This document shows, in pieces, positions 1-6,632 of a DNA stretch of 10,056 nt (its first letter is position 1; every line of letters starts with the position of its first letter). The notes under the pieces were generated by a model. The model was not told the DNA's origin and did no database searches. It was given only the letters and a program-made list of their open reading frames with translations. Source of the stretch: Patescibacteria group bacterium. GTDB lineage: Bacteria > Patescibacteriota > WWE3 > 2-01-FULL-39-13. The stretch covers positions 1-10,056 of the forward strand of contig JAUPVU010000087.1 in NCBI GenBank assembly GCA_030916925.1, in the 5' to 3' direction. A program made the position numbers and the translations under genes.

Positions 1-3000
1 CAGGCACCTGTTTGCACTGTCCAACCCTGCTCATTTGAAGGGCTGACAATCAGCACAACTGGGCTCGGCGTCGGCGAAGGCGACGGAGTTGGCGTCGGCG
101 TCGGCGTTTCGGTCGGCGTCGGCGTCGGCGTCGGTGTCGGCGTCGGCGTTGGTGTTGGTGTTGGCACAATCCCAGCATTCGTCAAGATTTCATTATCAGT
201 AAATAATTCGATTTGCGTATTATATGCAGTATTAAAAGGAGTGATAAACCAATCATTTGCCATCAACCCGTTACCAACTGTTCCGATGTGCCCGACAGAA
301 TCACCTAACCGGAAAAAATGTGGCTCATCACCAAAATCTAAAGTATCTATTAATTCCCCACCAACGTGTAAAAATCCGTCTTGATCAACTTCAGTGCTGA
401 ATTGAATTCCCCATGAATATAAATCAAAGAGAGCAACATTCTTTTCGGCTGCAAGAGTAACTAATCCACTATTAACCGAATTTATAGCATTTGAAACTCT
501 CTGTCTTCCAGCTACATTTGGGAAATACGTCTGGAATTGTTCATCAAGTCCAGGATCTCCGAGGTTAGTGATTACGATATCTGGGTCACCAGCATTTTGC
601 AAAGTGGTAAGGATTAAGTCAATATTACTCAATATTGTATTAACCTTCTGAGTTACCTGTGCATCGCTCAAAGTTCCATTATATATTTCCGCATAAGTAT
701 TGTTCCAAACATGAAAATCATTTACTCCGATATTTATAAATACAAAACCAATTTCGTTTGCAGCGATTTGAGCAGCAAGACCAGTGTGTTGCCCACTTGT
801 TATGACGTCAGCAACGCGTGCTGCACTTCGAGCCCAATTATACTTATAACCAGTTCTTCGAGGTTCACCCCAGGTTCCCCACACACCAAAATCTAAGGCT
901 CTCTCGTTAGCTAAAAGTTCAATTAAATTGAAGGTCGTAGCAGAGTAAACACCACCTCTATTGTCATCTGCTCGATATTCGTCTGAATTACTATCTCCTA
1001 TTATTCCAAATCCTGTCGGCGTTGGTGTTGGCGTCGGCGTTGGCGTCGGCGTCGGCGTCGGCGTTGGTGTCGGCGTTGGTGTTGGCGTCGGTGTTGGCGT
1101 TGGCGTTGGCGTCGGTGTCGGCGTTGGCGTCGGTGTCGGCGTCGGTGTTGGCGTTGGCGTCGGTGTAGGTGTAGGAGTAGGCGTTGGTGTTGGCGTCGGT
1201 GTTGGTGTTGGTGCAGTTAAGGCAGCATATACAACTGCAAAATCAAGTGAATTAACAATTCCATCAACATACTGGTCTGCTGTGCCAGTATGTAATGTAA
1301 ACCAATGTTCAAATAGCGAGGTAACATCTGCAACTGTAAGAGAGGTGTCTTCGTTGACATCTCCGTCACCAGTTTGCGGAGTAGCCACTTCATCCGTTCT
1401 ACTAACGCGAACGGCGATATCCGAAGATAAATTAGAAACAGAAATTTCAAGACTCCCCAGTGTAGAATTTGCTGTAGCCGTGCTACTAACGGTACCAAGA
1501 TCAGTATCGTACCATTGAATAGTGTATTCACCGTCATCAAGACCCGAAATTGTTATATCCCCACTCTGAGGAGTAGGGGTTTCCACCGTATAAATATAAT
1601 CAACATTACGAATCCATAGATGGGCGCGATCTTGCGCTAGATTTTTTTGCCCAACTGCTTGAATATTCGCATTCGAACTAATTGCAGCAGCATCAACATA
1701 CCCACCTTCATGAACATTTAAACCAGAAACAAATGTCGTAAAACCGGTGGCAATTGCTCCCTCATCAATCACATCTAGATGTTCTGAGTACCAGTAGAGA
1801 GGAGAGAATAATGCACCCGGATGTAAACCTGCCCAAAGCATATTGTGATACCAAATACCAGAATTCGCCTGCTCCAAAACAGCTGAATCAATTCCAGTCT
1901 CACCAAGCATAACGGGTTTTCCAACTAGATTATCTGCAACATTATCCGCCATAGATAGCATCCACATTGCATCATTTGTAGTGTAGTTCTGTGAACTCAA
2001 TTGGGGGTTACTCGAATATTCATGAACATCCGCAAAACTCATGTGAGAAAAATTTACGCCGGACCAAAATACTGGCCTATAACAACACCAAAACGAAGTT
2101 GTCGTCATTTGAGGTTGAGGGTTTATAGATTGCATGTATGCACCAAACAGTTCAGCTGTTTCCCAGTGAGGTGCAGTTCCAGAACTAGGAGGATCCTCAT
2201 CTGGTGGTCCTTCATTATTTAACTCCCATGAATGAACAGAAGTGGAATATCCCCACCTAGCAACTAAATAACGATACCATTGTCGTAGCAACCATCTCGC
2301 TTTCGTATCTTCAGGTTGATAATATCCTCCTGCACAATCATCAGTAAAAAAAGTGGTTTCATCATAAGCACATCCAACGGGAATACTTTCTTCTGTATTA
2401 ACTAAGTGGCTTTGAATCCAATCATTCTTATCATGAACCACATACCGAAAGTACAATCCATATTGTTCGGCTTGTTGTAACTGATAATCGATATAAGCTG
2501 CTGGACGCTGATCAACATATGTATGTAAATCGGCTCGAGGGTTTCTTATTATTTCTGGCCCGTACAGACCTCCACCCAAATTTTCTTTTATGGAGAATTC
2601 ATCGATATAAACTGATCCTCCTGTAACGTTACTTAAGTAAAGGGAAAAATCGTTATAGACAGTACTACCAGAGGTATATGCGAATTCAGATTCAACCCAA
2701 CCTGCAGTATTTCCCAAATGGGACACCAGTGTAGGATAGGAAGCCAATGTAGTATCAACCGCATCCGGAGTTTCTGTTATAGATAACCACTCATGGTTTT
2801 TCACCAATAAACCATAAGCTCCTCCATTTCTTGGCCCCGTTATATTTTCTGCCTTATACCTTAGAAATATTCTGTACGTCGTATTTGGCGAAACGGTGGT
2901 GTGATATCTGGCATCGGTCCAAGATGTTAGCCAAAATCTAAAATTATCTGGATAACTAAGCAAGTATGATAAATCGCTACCTGGAGCATGTTCCTGCCAA

Positions 3001-3731
3001 CTTAGTTTACTCATAAATCCTTCGTTTCCATGATCTTCGCCAGAAGATATCCACCTAGCCCAATTTGTGGAATATATTCCAGATCCTCCAAGCCAAACTC
3101 TTGAAAGAGTTAATCCAGAATTCTCGTAGATATCGTAATCAGTCACTTGCTGAAGAGGACCAACTGGCCAATATAAGCTTCCGTTTGTAAAAGTAAAGTA
3201 ACGTGAATCAGTATCGCTAACTTGAATAAATCCAGGTGTAGTTGGAGAAACCGCTGTAAATTGTACCGTTGCCGAAGTATCGGTCCCCGCTGCATCCGTG
3301 GCTCTCAAATACACTGTATAGGTTCCCTCAGTTAACGGTGCATATCTAACAACCCAATGATTATCCGTTGATTCAGCAAATCGAGTTGATTCACCTGTTC
3401 CAGTTTTTGTAACTTCATTCATATAAAATGCTGGTTGAGTAACCTGACCACTTGACGGAGTTGTTATCACCGCTTCAACTGTTATTCCAATTCCAGAGGT
3501 AACACCATTCGGTGTTGTTGTATCGTATTCAAATAGCGGATACGTAGAAGTCGTATTCACTTCAAAATCTATTTCGTATTTTTGATAAACAGGAATTATA
3601 GAATCCGCAATTACTACGTTTGAAATTTCTGCTGCTTTTACAAAATTAGGAAACAACAAAGTAAGCCCAAAATAAAAGACAGTTGTAAAAAAATATATGG
3701 CAACAAAAAAGAGGACCTTCCGAAGGTTCAT
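1..3731 (-). CDS. Giant secreted modular protein: GH-A-type glycoside hydrolase + dockerin-like + SGNH hydrolase (3' end outside window)
   Basis: Open without a stop for 1243 codons; the C-terminus is cut off at base 1. Order: signal peptide 1-34 (MNLRKVLFF..., ending near VKAA); Ig-like beta domain about 36-163; GFIQV...YWPVG entry resembling DUF5060/DUF4038 glycoside hydrolases; TIM-barrel segments about 165-245 and 388-690, interrupted by a jelly-roll, CBM-like module (about 278-388, ending [11 protein letters not shown]). Candidate acid/base is Glu507 (WELNNEGP) and nucleophile Glu611 (MLGETGI), 104 residues apart as usual in clan GH-A. A beta domain follows, then a dockerin-like pair (Ca loops 791-802 and 819-830), a Thr-Pro linker 841-906, an SGNH hydrolase (Ser914 in IIGDS; Gly1002/Asn1004 in IGVND; Asp1144 and His1148 in DSVGH), a second linker about 1190-1225 and the start of another domain ([13 protein letters not shown]). 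Probably a surface or secreted polysaccharide-degrading/deacylating enzyme. The substrate is unknown. No Shine-Dalgarno precedes the start. Confidence 0.9.
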   Translation of the reverse strand, partial: MNLRKVLFFVAIYFFTTVFYFGLTLLFPNFVKAAEISNVVIADSIIPVYQKYEIDFEVNTTSTYPLFEYDTTTPNGVTSGIGITVEAVITTPSSGQVTQPAFYMNEVTKTGTGESTRFAESTDNHWVVRYAPLTEGTYTVYLRATDAAGTDTSATVQFTAVSPTTPGFIQVSDTDSRYFTFTNGSLYWPVGPLQQVTDYDIYENSGLTLSRVWLGGSGIYSTNWARWISSGEDHGNEGFMSKLSWQEHAPGSDLSYLLSYPDNFRFWLTSWTDARYHTTVSPNTTYRIFLRYKAENITGPRNGGAYGLLVKNHEWLSITETPDAVDTTLASYPTLVSHLGNTAGWVESEFAYTSGSTVYNDFSLYLSNVTGGSVYIDEFSIKENLGGGLYGPEIIRNPRADLHTYVDQRPAAYIDYQLQQAEQYGLYFRYVVHDKNDWIQSHLVNTEESIPVGCAYDETTFFTDDCAGGYYQPEDTKARWLLRQWYRYLVARWGYSTSVHSWELNNEGPPDEDPPSSGTAPHWETAELFGAYMQSINPQPQMTTTSFWCCYRPVFWSGVNFSHMSFADVHEYSSNPQLSSQNYTTNDAMWMLSMADNVADNLVGKPVMLGETGIDSAVLEQANSGIWYHNMLWAGLHPGALFSPLYWYSEHLDVIDEGAIATGFTTFVSGLNVHEGGYVDAAAISSNANIQAVGQKNLAQDRAHLWIRNVDYIYTVETPTPQSGDITISGLDDGEYTIQWYDTDLGTVSSTATANSTLGSLEISVSNLSSDIAVRVSRTDEVATPQTGDGDVNEDTSLTVADVTSLFEHWFTLHTGTADQYVDGIVNSLDFAVVYAALTAPTPTPTPTPTPTPTPTPTPTPTPTPTPTPTPTPTPTPTPTPTPTPTPTPTPTPTPTPTPTPTPTPTGFGIIGDSNSDEYRADDNRGGVYSATTFNLIELLANERALDFGVWGTWGEPRRTGYKYNWARSAARVADVITSGQHTGLAAQIAANEIGFVFINIGVNDFHVWNNTYAEIYNGTLSDAQVTQKVNTILSNIDLILTTLQNAGDPDIVITNLGDPGLDEQFQTYFPNVAGRQRVSNAINSVNSGLVTLAAEKNVALFDLYSWGIQFSTEVDQDGFLHVGGELIDTLDFGDEPHFFRLGDSVGHIGTVGNGLMANDWFITPFNTAYNTQIELFTDNEILTNAGIVPTPTPTPTPTPTPTPTPTETPTPTPTPSPSPTPSPVVLIVSPSNEQGWTVQTGA
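66..164 (-). repeat. Second Thr-Pro-encoding hexanucleotide repeat tract
   Basis: Tandem variants of GGCGTC/GGTGTT on the plus strand, read on the minus strand as Pro-Thr repeats with a few Ser and Glu substitutions. It forms the linker between the SGNH hydrolase domain and the next, mostly unseen, domain of the giant secreted protein. Purity is lower at the left end (cggcgaaggcgacgg, Ser-Pro units). Confidence 0.85.
1014..1211 (-). repeat. Long Thr-Pro-encoding hexanucleotide repeat tract (about 33 units)
   Basis: About 198 bases of near-perfect 6-base units (GGCGTC, GGCGTT, GGTGTT, GGTGTC; plus strand), encoding a Pro-Thr linker at residues 841-906 between the dockerin-like and SGNH modules. 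It is GC-rich within an AT-rich gene. Synonymous third-base variation between units is abundant, while the protein repeat is unbroken, which points to selection on the dipeptide rather than very recent expansion alone. The plus strand reads (Gly-Val)n but that is only the antisense shadow. Confidence 0.9.
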
Positions 3732-3739
3732 TCAGTTTT

Positions 3740-3745
3740 AGTATA
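3740..3745 (-). promoter_or_regulatory. Putative -10 box (TATACT) of the giant secreted-protein gene
   Basis: On the minus strand TATACT lies 8 bases before the ATG at 3731. Transcription would begin at or within one or two bases of the start codon, and no Shine-Dalgarno sequence lies between. No convincing -35 box is visible, so the call rests on the -10 match and its position. Confidence 0.45.
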
Positions 3746-3855
3746 GAGCAACTATTGTGTGATATCTACTTCGTGGAATTAGTAAAATTGTTAATAGATT
3801 AATGTTTACATACAACTTGCATGATTTAATCTGAGGAGAAATTTATCCCAATTTA

Positions 3856-3880
3856 TGTTGGCCGCATTTTACGGCCAACA
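3856..3880 (-). terminator. Hairpin downstream of the fasciclin gene
   Basis: A perfect 9-bp inverted repeat TGTTGGCCG / CGGCCAACA with a 7-base loop starts 15 bases after the fasciclin stop codon. The 3' flank on the minus strand is only TAAATT, so the U-tract is weak. It is still the most likely end of the tetR-fasciclin transcript. Confidence 0.55.
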
Positions 3881-3894
3881 CTTGGAATTGCTTA

Positions 3895-4479
3895 TTATTT
3901 AGGCAATAAGACTGTGTCGATCACGTGGATGACACCATTAGATGCTTCAATATCAGCTGATATGACTTTTGCGTCATTTATCATTACCTCCCCGCTAGAG
4001 TTGGTACTAATTTTGATTTTCTGTCCTTGAACAGTCATCGCTTCAGTCAATTTCATTGCATCTGCTGCCATAACTTTACCTGCGACTACATGGTAAGTTA
4101 AAACAGATGTTAACTGGTCTTTATCTTTTAATAAAGATTCAACGGTTCCATTTGGAAGTTTTGCAAACGCTGCGTTAACAGGTGCAAAAACTGTGAAAGG
4201 ACCGGTTCCAGATAGAGTTTCTGCTAATTCTGCTTCAGTTACAGCTGTAACCAAAGTAGAGAAATCTGGGTTTCCAACAGCAATATCAACGATTGTATTC
4301 GTCTCCATTTTTTCTTCGGTTGGCTCTTCCATTACTTTCTTTTCAACTGGTTTAGTTTCGACTACCTTTTTTGGTGTTTCATTTTCCATAGTATCGCTTG
4401 CTCCATTCATAACATAAAATCCTGCGATTCCTACTAACAATAAACCAACGGCTCCAATTATTATGTAATTATTTTCCAT
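3895..4479 (-). CDS. Membrane-anchored fasciclin (FAS1) domain protein
   Basis: 194 residues. One N-terminal membrane segment (about 5-24, [18 protein letters not shown]) anchors the protein, with no lipobox Cys. A charged Lys/Glu/Pro/Thr spacer (30-60) follows, then a single complete FAS1 domain (61-194): [16 protein letters not shown] start, H1 motif [16 protein letters not shown] (93-108), the conserved Tyr-His pair in LTYHVV (127-132), and H2 motif [13 protein letters not shown] at the C-terminus. FAS1 domains are adhesion or ligand-binding modules outside the cell, so a surface adhesion role is inferred. It is the second gene of an operon with the TetR regulator, 16 bases apart. The start at 4479 is fixed by a strong Shine-Dalgarno. 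The length is normal for a bacterial single-FAS1 protein. Confidence 0.93.
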   Translation of the reverse strand: MENNYIIIGAVGLLLVGIAGFYVMNGASDTMENETPKKVVETKPVEKKVMEEPTEEKMETNTIVDIAVGNPDFSTLVTAVTEAELAETLSGTGPFTVFAPVNAAFAKLPNGTVESLLKDKDQLTSVLTYHVVAGKVMAADAMKLTEAMTVQGQKIKISTNSSGEVMINDAKVISADIEASNGVIHVIDTVLLPK

Positions 4480-4486
4480 ATTATAT

Positions 4487-4497
4487 TCACCTCCTTT
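4487..4497 (-). promoter_or_regulatory. Strong Shine-Dalgarno of the fasciclin gene, overlapping the tetR stop
   Basis: AAAGGAGGTGA on the minus strand is a near-complete match to the anti-Shine-Dalgarno, ending 7 bases before the ATG. It overlaps the TAA stop of the upstream tetR gene, so the fasciclin gene could be translated efficiently and partly coupled to tetR. Confidence 0.85.
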
Positions 4498-5062
4498 AAA
4501 CTTTTATTAACGATTTACTAATAAAACGAGTAATACTATTTATCATTTGATTTTGCTCTGTCTTTTCAATTTCATTAGGAAAGTATTCGAGAACAAAACC
4601 GTTAATTGCATGTGTAATTATTTTTGACTGCTCAGGAATTTCGTTTTCTTCGATATTTAAAACCCCAATCCATTTTTTTAAAACTTCTTCAATATGTTTG
4701 TATGCAGCATTGGGAACATATCCTTGTTCATTTTTTTGGAAGGATGATTTAAATTGAAAAAAATATTTCAAAATGTAATTAACATCTTTTGAGTTTTCAA
4801 ATAGAAATTTAATTCTATTCGCGATATCTTTGTCAAAGGAATCTTCTTCTTTAACTTTTTTACGTTTTTCTCCCAAATCCTTGCGGGTTATATCAAATGT
4901 TTTTTTTAGCATATCGTCCTTAGAGCTAAAGTAGTTATAAATATCTGACTGCCTTATATTTGCCTCGGATGCAATCTTCCTCATCGTAACCGAGTGATAT
5001 CCATAGTTGGCGAAAAGGTCTTTGGCGCTATTTATTATTTTTAGTTTAGTTTGTTCAGACAT
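4496..5062 (-). CDS. TetR/AcrR-family transcriptional regulator
   Basis: 188 residues. The N-terminal domain is a textbook TetR DNA-binding unit: helix 1 [17 protein letters not shown] (6-22), then the helix-turn-helix [20 protein letters not shown] (26-45) and SSKDDML. The remaining roughly 140 residues are alpha-helical, Lys/Glu-rich and not similar to a named ligand-binding subfamily. It probably binds its own promoter as a dimer: a GAACG-CC-CGTTC palindrome lies 11 bases upstream of the start, at the expected +1 of transcription. The only co-transcribed gene is the fasciclin protein, so control of a surface adhesin is the simplest inference. The inducer is unknown. Confidence 0.93.
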   Translation of the reverse strand: MSEQTKLKIINSAKDLFANYGYHSVTMRKIASEANIRQSDIYNYFSSKDDMLKKTFDITRKDLGEKRKKVKEEDSFDKDIANRIKFLFENSKDVNYILKYFFQFKSSFQKNEQGYVPNAAYKHIEEVLKKWIGVLNIEENEIPEQSKIITHAINGFVLEYFPNEIEKTEQNQMINSITRFISKSLIKV

Positions 5063-5071
5063 ATTTGGTGA

Positions 5072-5087
5072 ACGAACGCCCGTTCTT
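5072..5087. promoter_or_regulatory. Probable TetR operator palindrome
   Basis: GAACG-CC-CGTTC (5074-5085) is a perfect 5+5 inverted repeat, with an additional outer A/T pair at 5072/5087. GAACG/CGTTC half-sites are typical of TetR-family operators. It begins 6 bases downstream of the -10 box of the tetR promoter, so a bound repressor would block initiation. A further GAAC at 5070-5073 makes a partial direct repeat (GAACGAACG). Confidence 0.7.
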
Positions 5088-5091
5088 GTTA

Positions 5092-5120
5092 AATATATAT
5101 AAGGACCAACAAATTGTCAA
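5092..5120 (-). promoter_or_regulatory. Consensus sigma-70-type promoter of tetR-fasciclin operon
   Basis: Minus strand: TTGACA (5115-5120), a 17-base spacer, then TATATT (5092-5097). This is the best housekeeping promoter in the window. The predicted start, about 7 bases downstream, falls at the edge of the palindromic operator, giving a 5' leader of roughly 20-25 bases. Confidence 0.8.
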
Positions 5121-5171
5121 GCGCAAGAAATTAAACAGTCTTTAATTGCGAAAGGTCTAAATCTAAATGAC

Positions 5172-5405
5172 ATGAAGGTAGTTATTCACAAACACTTAGG
5201 AAAATATATAGCAGTGGGAGTAGTTCCTATTTCAGAGCCAGCCGGTGGAGGATATGTTTTTGCCGTAAAAGAAAATGATGAGATGAAAATAGTAGCAGAT
5301 GGAAATGGAATAATTACTTGTGAGATGCTAAAGGATTATCCGGATTACCCCACATATCTTATATCCGAATGCGTTGACGTAAAGGGGAATCCGATTTCAA
5401 GATAG
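5172..5405 (+). CDS. Small hypothetical protein; probable 5'-truncated remnant of a secreted-protein domain
   Basis: 77 residues from the only ATG. The protein-like frame continues upstream to about 5121 (AQEIKQSLIAKGLNLND, then M) and ends at a stop at 5100-5102, with no start codon or Shine-Dalgarno there. Recognisable stretches are KVVIHKHLGKYIAVGVV, PAGGGYVFAVKEND and KIVADGNGIITCEML, ending in a second Cys (ISEC). From memory, similar domains occur in CPR secreted or lipoproteins, which normally carry an N-terminal signal or lipobox; here that part is missing. The break coincides with the -35 box of the divergent tetR promoter, suggesting that a rearrangement removed the front of the gene. 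It may be a decaying remnant or a cytoplasmic stub. Confidence 0.5.
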   Translation: MKVVIHKHLGKYIAVGVVPISEPAGGGYVFAVKENDEMKIVADGNGIITCEMLKDYPDYPTYLISECVDVKGNPISR

Positions 5406-5536
5406 TAATATTATCATTGATTTAAATTTATAATATCAAAATTATCCCAGGCATCTTTCATTTTTGAAAAACAGCTCGTGATAATCAATTAGTAAAGAAC
5501 TTCCGTTCAATTGGAGCAATAACGCCTGAAACAGCT

Positions 5537-5755
5537 ATGGTCTTTGATATGCAAGGATGGAATCAACGATATGGTTTCCAACCGAATAAAATGAGCGCAC
5601 AGGATAATTATCCTTTTATCATAAAGACTTCTGAGAATAAATATTATCTCGATGAAAAAATTTTAAAACACGAAAACAAATGGGAGAGAATTTTTTTATA
5701 TGGGTTCTTGCTGTTAATAATTATATCCAACTTAATATATCTTTTATTTAATTAA
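5537..5755 (+). CDS. Small hypothetical protein with one C-terminal membrane helix
   Basis: 72 residues from the ATG: a soluble part (WNQRYGFQPNKM, YPFIIKTSENKYYLDEKIL), then one hydrophobic helix at about 52-71 (IFLYGFLLLIIISNLIYLLF). This would be a tail-anchored membrane protein. The same frame is open and protein-like upstream from 5468 (DNQLVKNFRSIGAITPETA before the Met), but has no ATG, GTG or TTG start and follows a TGA at 5465. No Shine-Dalgarno precedes 5537. Either the true N-terminus has been lost or a non-canonical start is used. Function unknown. Confidence 0.5.
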   Translation: MVFDMQGWNQRYGFQPNKMSAQDNYPFIIKTSENKYYLDEKILKHENKWERIFLYGFLLLIIISNLIYLLFN

Positions 5756-5769
5756 CTCAACCGACCTAA

Positions 5770-5829
5770 GAAGAAAAAGATATAGCTCGTGAAGGAAAAA
5801 GTGCTACGGGATATTACAAACACAAATAA
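5770..5829 (+). other. Short start-less reading frame, possible gene-end fragment
   Basis: Between two in-frame TAA codons the sequence reads EEKDIAREGKSATGYYKHK and stops. It has protein-like composition but no start, and is in a different frame from the preceding small gene. It may be the tail end of a decayed gene or chance; I could not tie it to a family. Confidence 0.2.
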
Positions 5830-5839
5830 TTTTGTAAAC

Positions 5840-6145
5840 CTAGACAAGCCCCCAAAAAAGAAGCGTCAAGATTACTGCTGTAATAATCGCAAAAATACCA
5901 ACGGTTTTAGCAAATAGATCTAGGGCTTCTTTCTTCTTTCCATCAATAAATAGCTGAAGCGGTTGATAAAAAAACAAGAAAGCCATTACAGCAACAGAGA
6001 GAGTTAGCACCGAGAGAAAAACAATTGGCGCAAAAAATGTATCGGGTTTGTTCTGTAAAGGTCGAGTCACGAAGGTCATGACTGAAACGACAAGGATTAT
6101 ATATCCTGAAGCGCAAAGAGCATTAATAATAGGATTCTTAGTCAT
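5840..6145 (-). CDS. Small three-helix membrane protein, unknown function
   Basis: 101 residues from the ATG at 6145. Three membrane segments: one near the N-terminus (ALCASGYIILVVSVMTFV), a second (FAPIVFLSVLTLSVAVMAFLFF) and a C-terminal third (VGIFAIITAVILTLLFWGLV). A conserved-looking cytoplasmic loop, YQPLQLFIDGKKKEALDLF, lies between the second and third. An in-frame ATG at 6166 would add MNCYNLH, but an extended -10 box lies between the two ATGs, so transcripts should start at 6145 and the shorter form is preferred. The protein looks like small membrane proteins I recall from CPR genomes, without a known role. Confidence 0.7.
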   Translation of the reverse strand: MTKNPIINALCASGYIILVVSVMTFVTRPLQNKPDTFFAPIVFLSVLTLSVAVMAFLFFYQPLQLFIDGKKKEALDLFAKTVGIFAIITAVILTLLFWGLV

Positions 6146-6151
6146 ATGTAG

Positions 6152-6160
6152 ATTATAACA
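6152..6160 (-). promoter_or_regulatory. Extended -10 promoter (TGTTATAAT) for a leaderless mRNA
   Basis: TGTTATAAT on the minus strand is a perfect extended -10 (TGnTATAAT), ending 6 bases before the ATG at 6145. The expected transcription start is the A of that ATG. No good -35 is seen at 17 bases (TTGGGA at 15; a TTGACT is 24 away), which extended -10 promoters tolerate. Confidence 0.7.
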
Positions 6161-6166
6161 ATTCAT

Positions 6167-6451
6167 CTAAACTCCCAAAATAGTCAATCTTTTATATTGT
6201 CGAAACGTAATATTTGCAGTCCATTCTTTACAAAGCCCCACAACCGGGATGTTATACGTGCAATCAGCATTCAATCCCTTTAATTTAGCAAATGGCCTAA
6301 CGGAAGTTGAACTTGACGAATTTCCATCGGGAGAGAGATTAATACTATCTACAGCATCTAACTCGGGCTTTCCTATTGGTCGCATGGACACGAAGTCTAT
6401 ACGGCGTTTAGCAAGAATCAGTGATTCTTCATTGATAGATTGATTCAACAT
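6167..6451. other. Segment open on both strands, coding status unresolved
   Basis: The minus strand is open for 94 codons from ATG 6451 (MLNQSINEESLILAKRRIDF...), ending in TAG at 6167. The plus strand is open from 6171 to a TGA at 6441-6443, with an ATG at 6249 (MLYVQSAFNPFNLANG...). The other frames contain stops. Neither product matches a family I know and neither has a Shine-Dalgarno; codon third-base use does not separate them. At most one is likely to be real, and the segment may be a decayed gene. Confidence 0.3.
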
Positions 6452-6578
6452 CTTTACGCTCTATTGCATTAAGCTTTTCTTCAGATTCTTCTGCTAGAAC
6501 TCGTTCGAATTGCACATCATAGTAAGTGCTAGGGATGCGAACCCATAATGGGAAAGTTATACAATAACCGGATTTTGT
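6429..6578 (-). pseudogene. Start-less reading frame, possible C-terminal gene remnant
   Basis: After a TAA at 6579-6581 the minus strand reads 49 codons (TKSGYCITFPLWVRIPSTYY, then DVQFERVLAEESEEKLNAIE and RKDVESIYQ) and stops at TGA 6429. Composition is protein-like, with a charged amphipathic end, but there is no ATG near the front. It overlaps the next minus-strand frame by 23 bases. Probably the broken end of a former gene; identity unknown. Confidence 0.3.
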
Positions 6579-6632
6579 TTAATACTGAATGTTATCTCAT
6601 AAATCTATTAAAATCTGCGGCATGTTTATAGT

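Noticed and set aside
366..380. DGFLH (Asp1118/His1122) as the SGNH block V catalytic pair
   Set aside because: The later DSVGH (Asp1144/His1148), followed by GNGLMAN, fits the C-terminal block V context better.
66..1211. Tandem repeats as a possible CRISPR array or origin iterons
   Set aside because: Units are six bases with no spacers, lie within an intact coding frame and encode Thr-Pro.
961..1518. Plus-strand frame with a long Gly-Val repeat, resembling an elastin-like protein
   Set aside because: It is the antisense of the Thr-Pro linker; the minus strand has a signal peptide and coherent domains in one frame over 3.7 kb.
6145..6166. Upstream ATG at 6166 as the start of the three-TM protein
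   Set aside because: An extended -10 box lies between it and ATG 6145, so the transcript would not include the upstream codon; it also lacks a Shine-Dalgarno.
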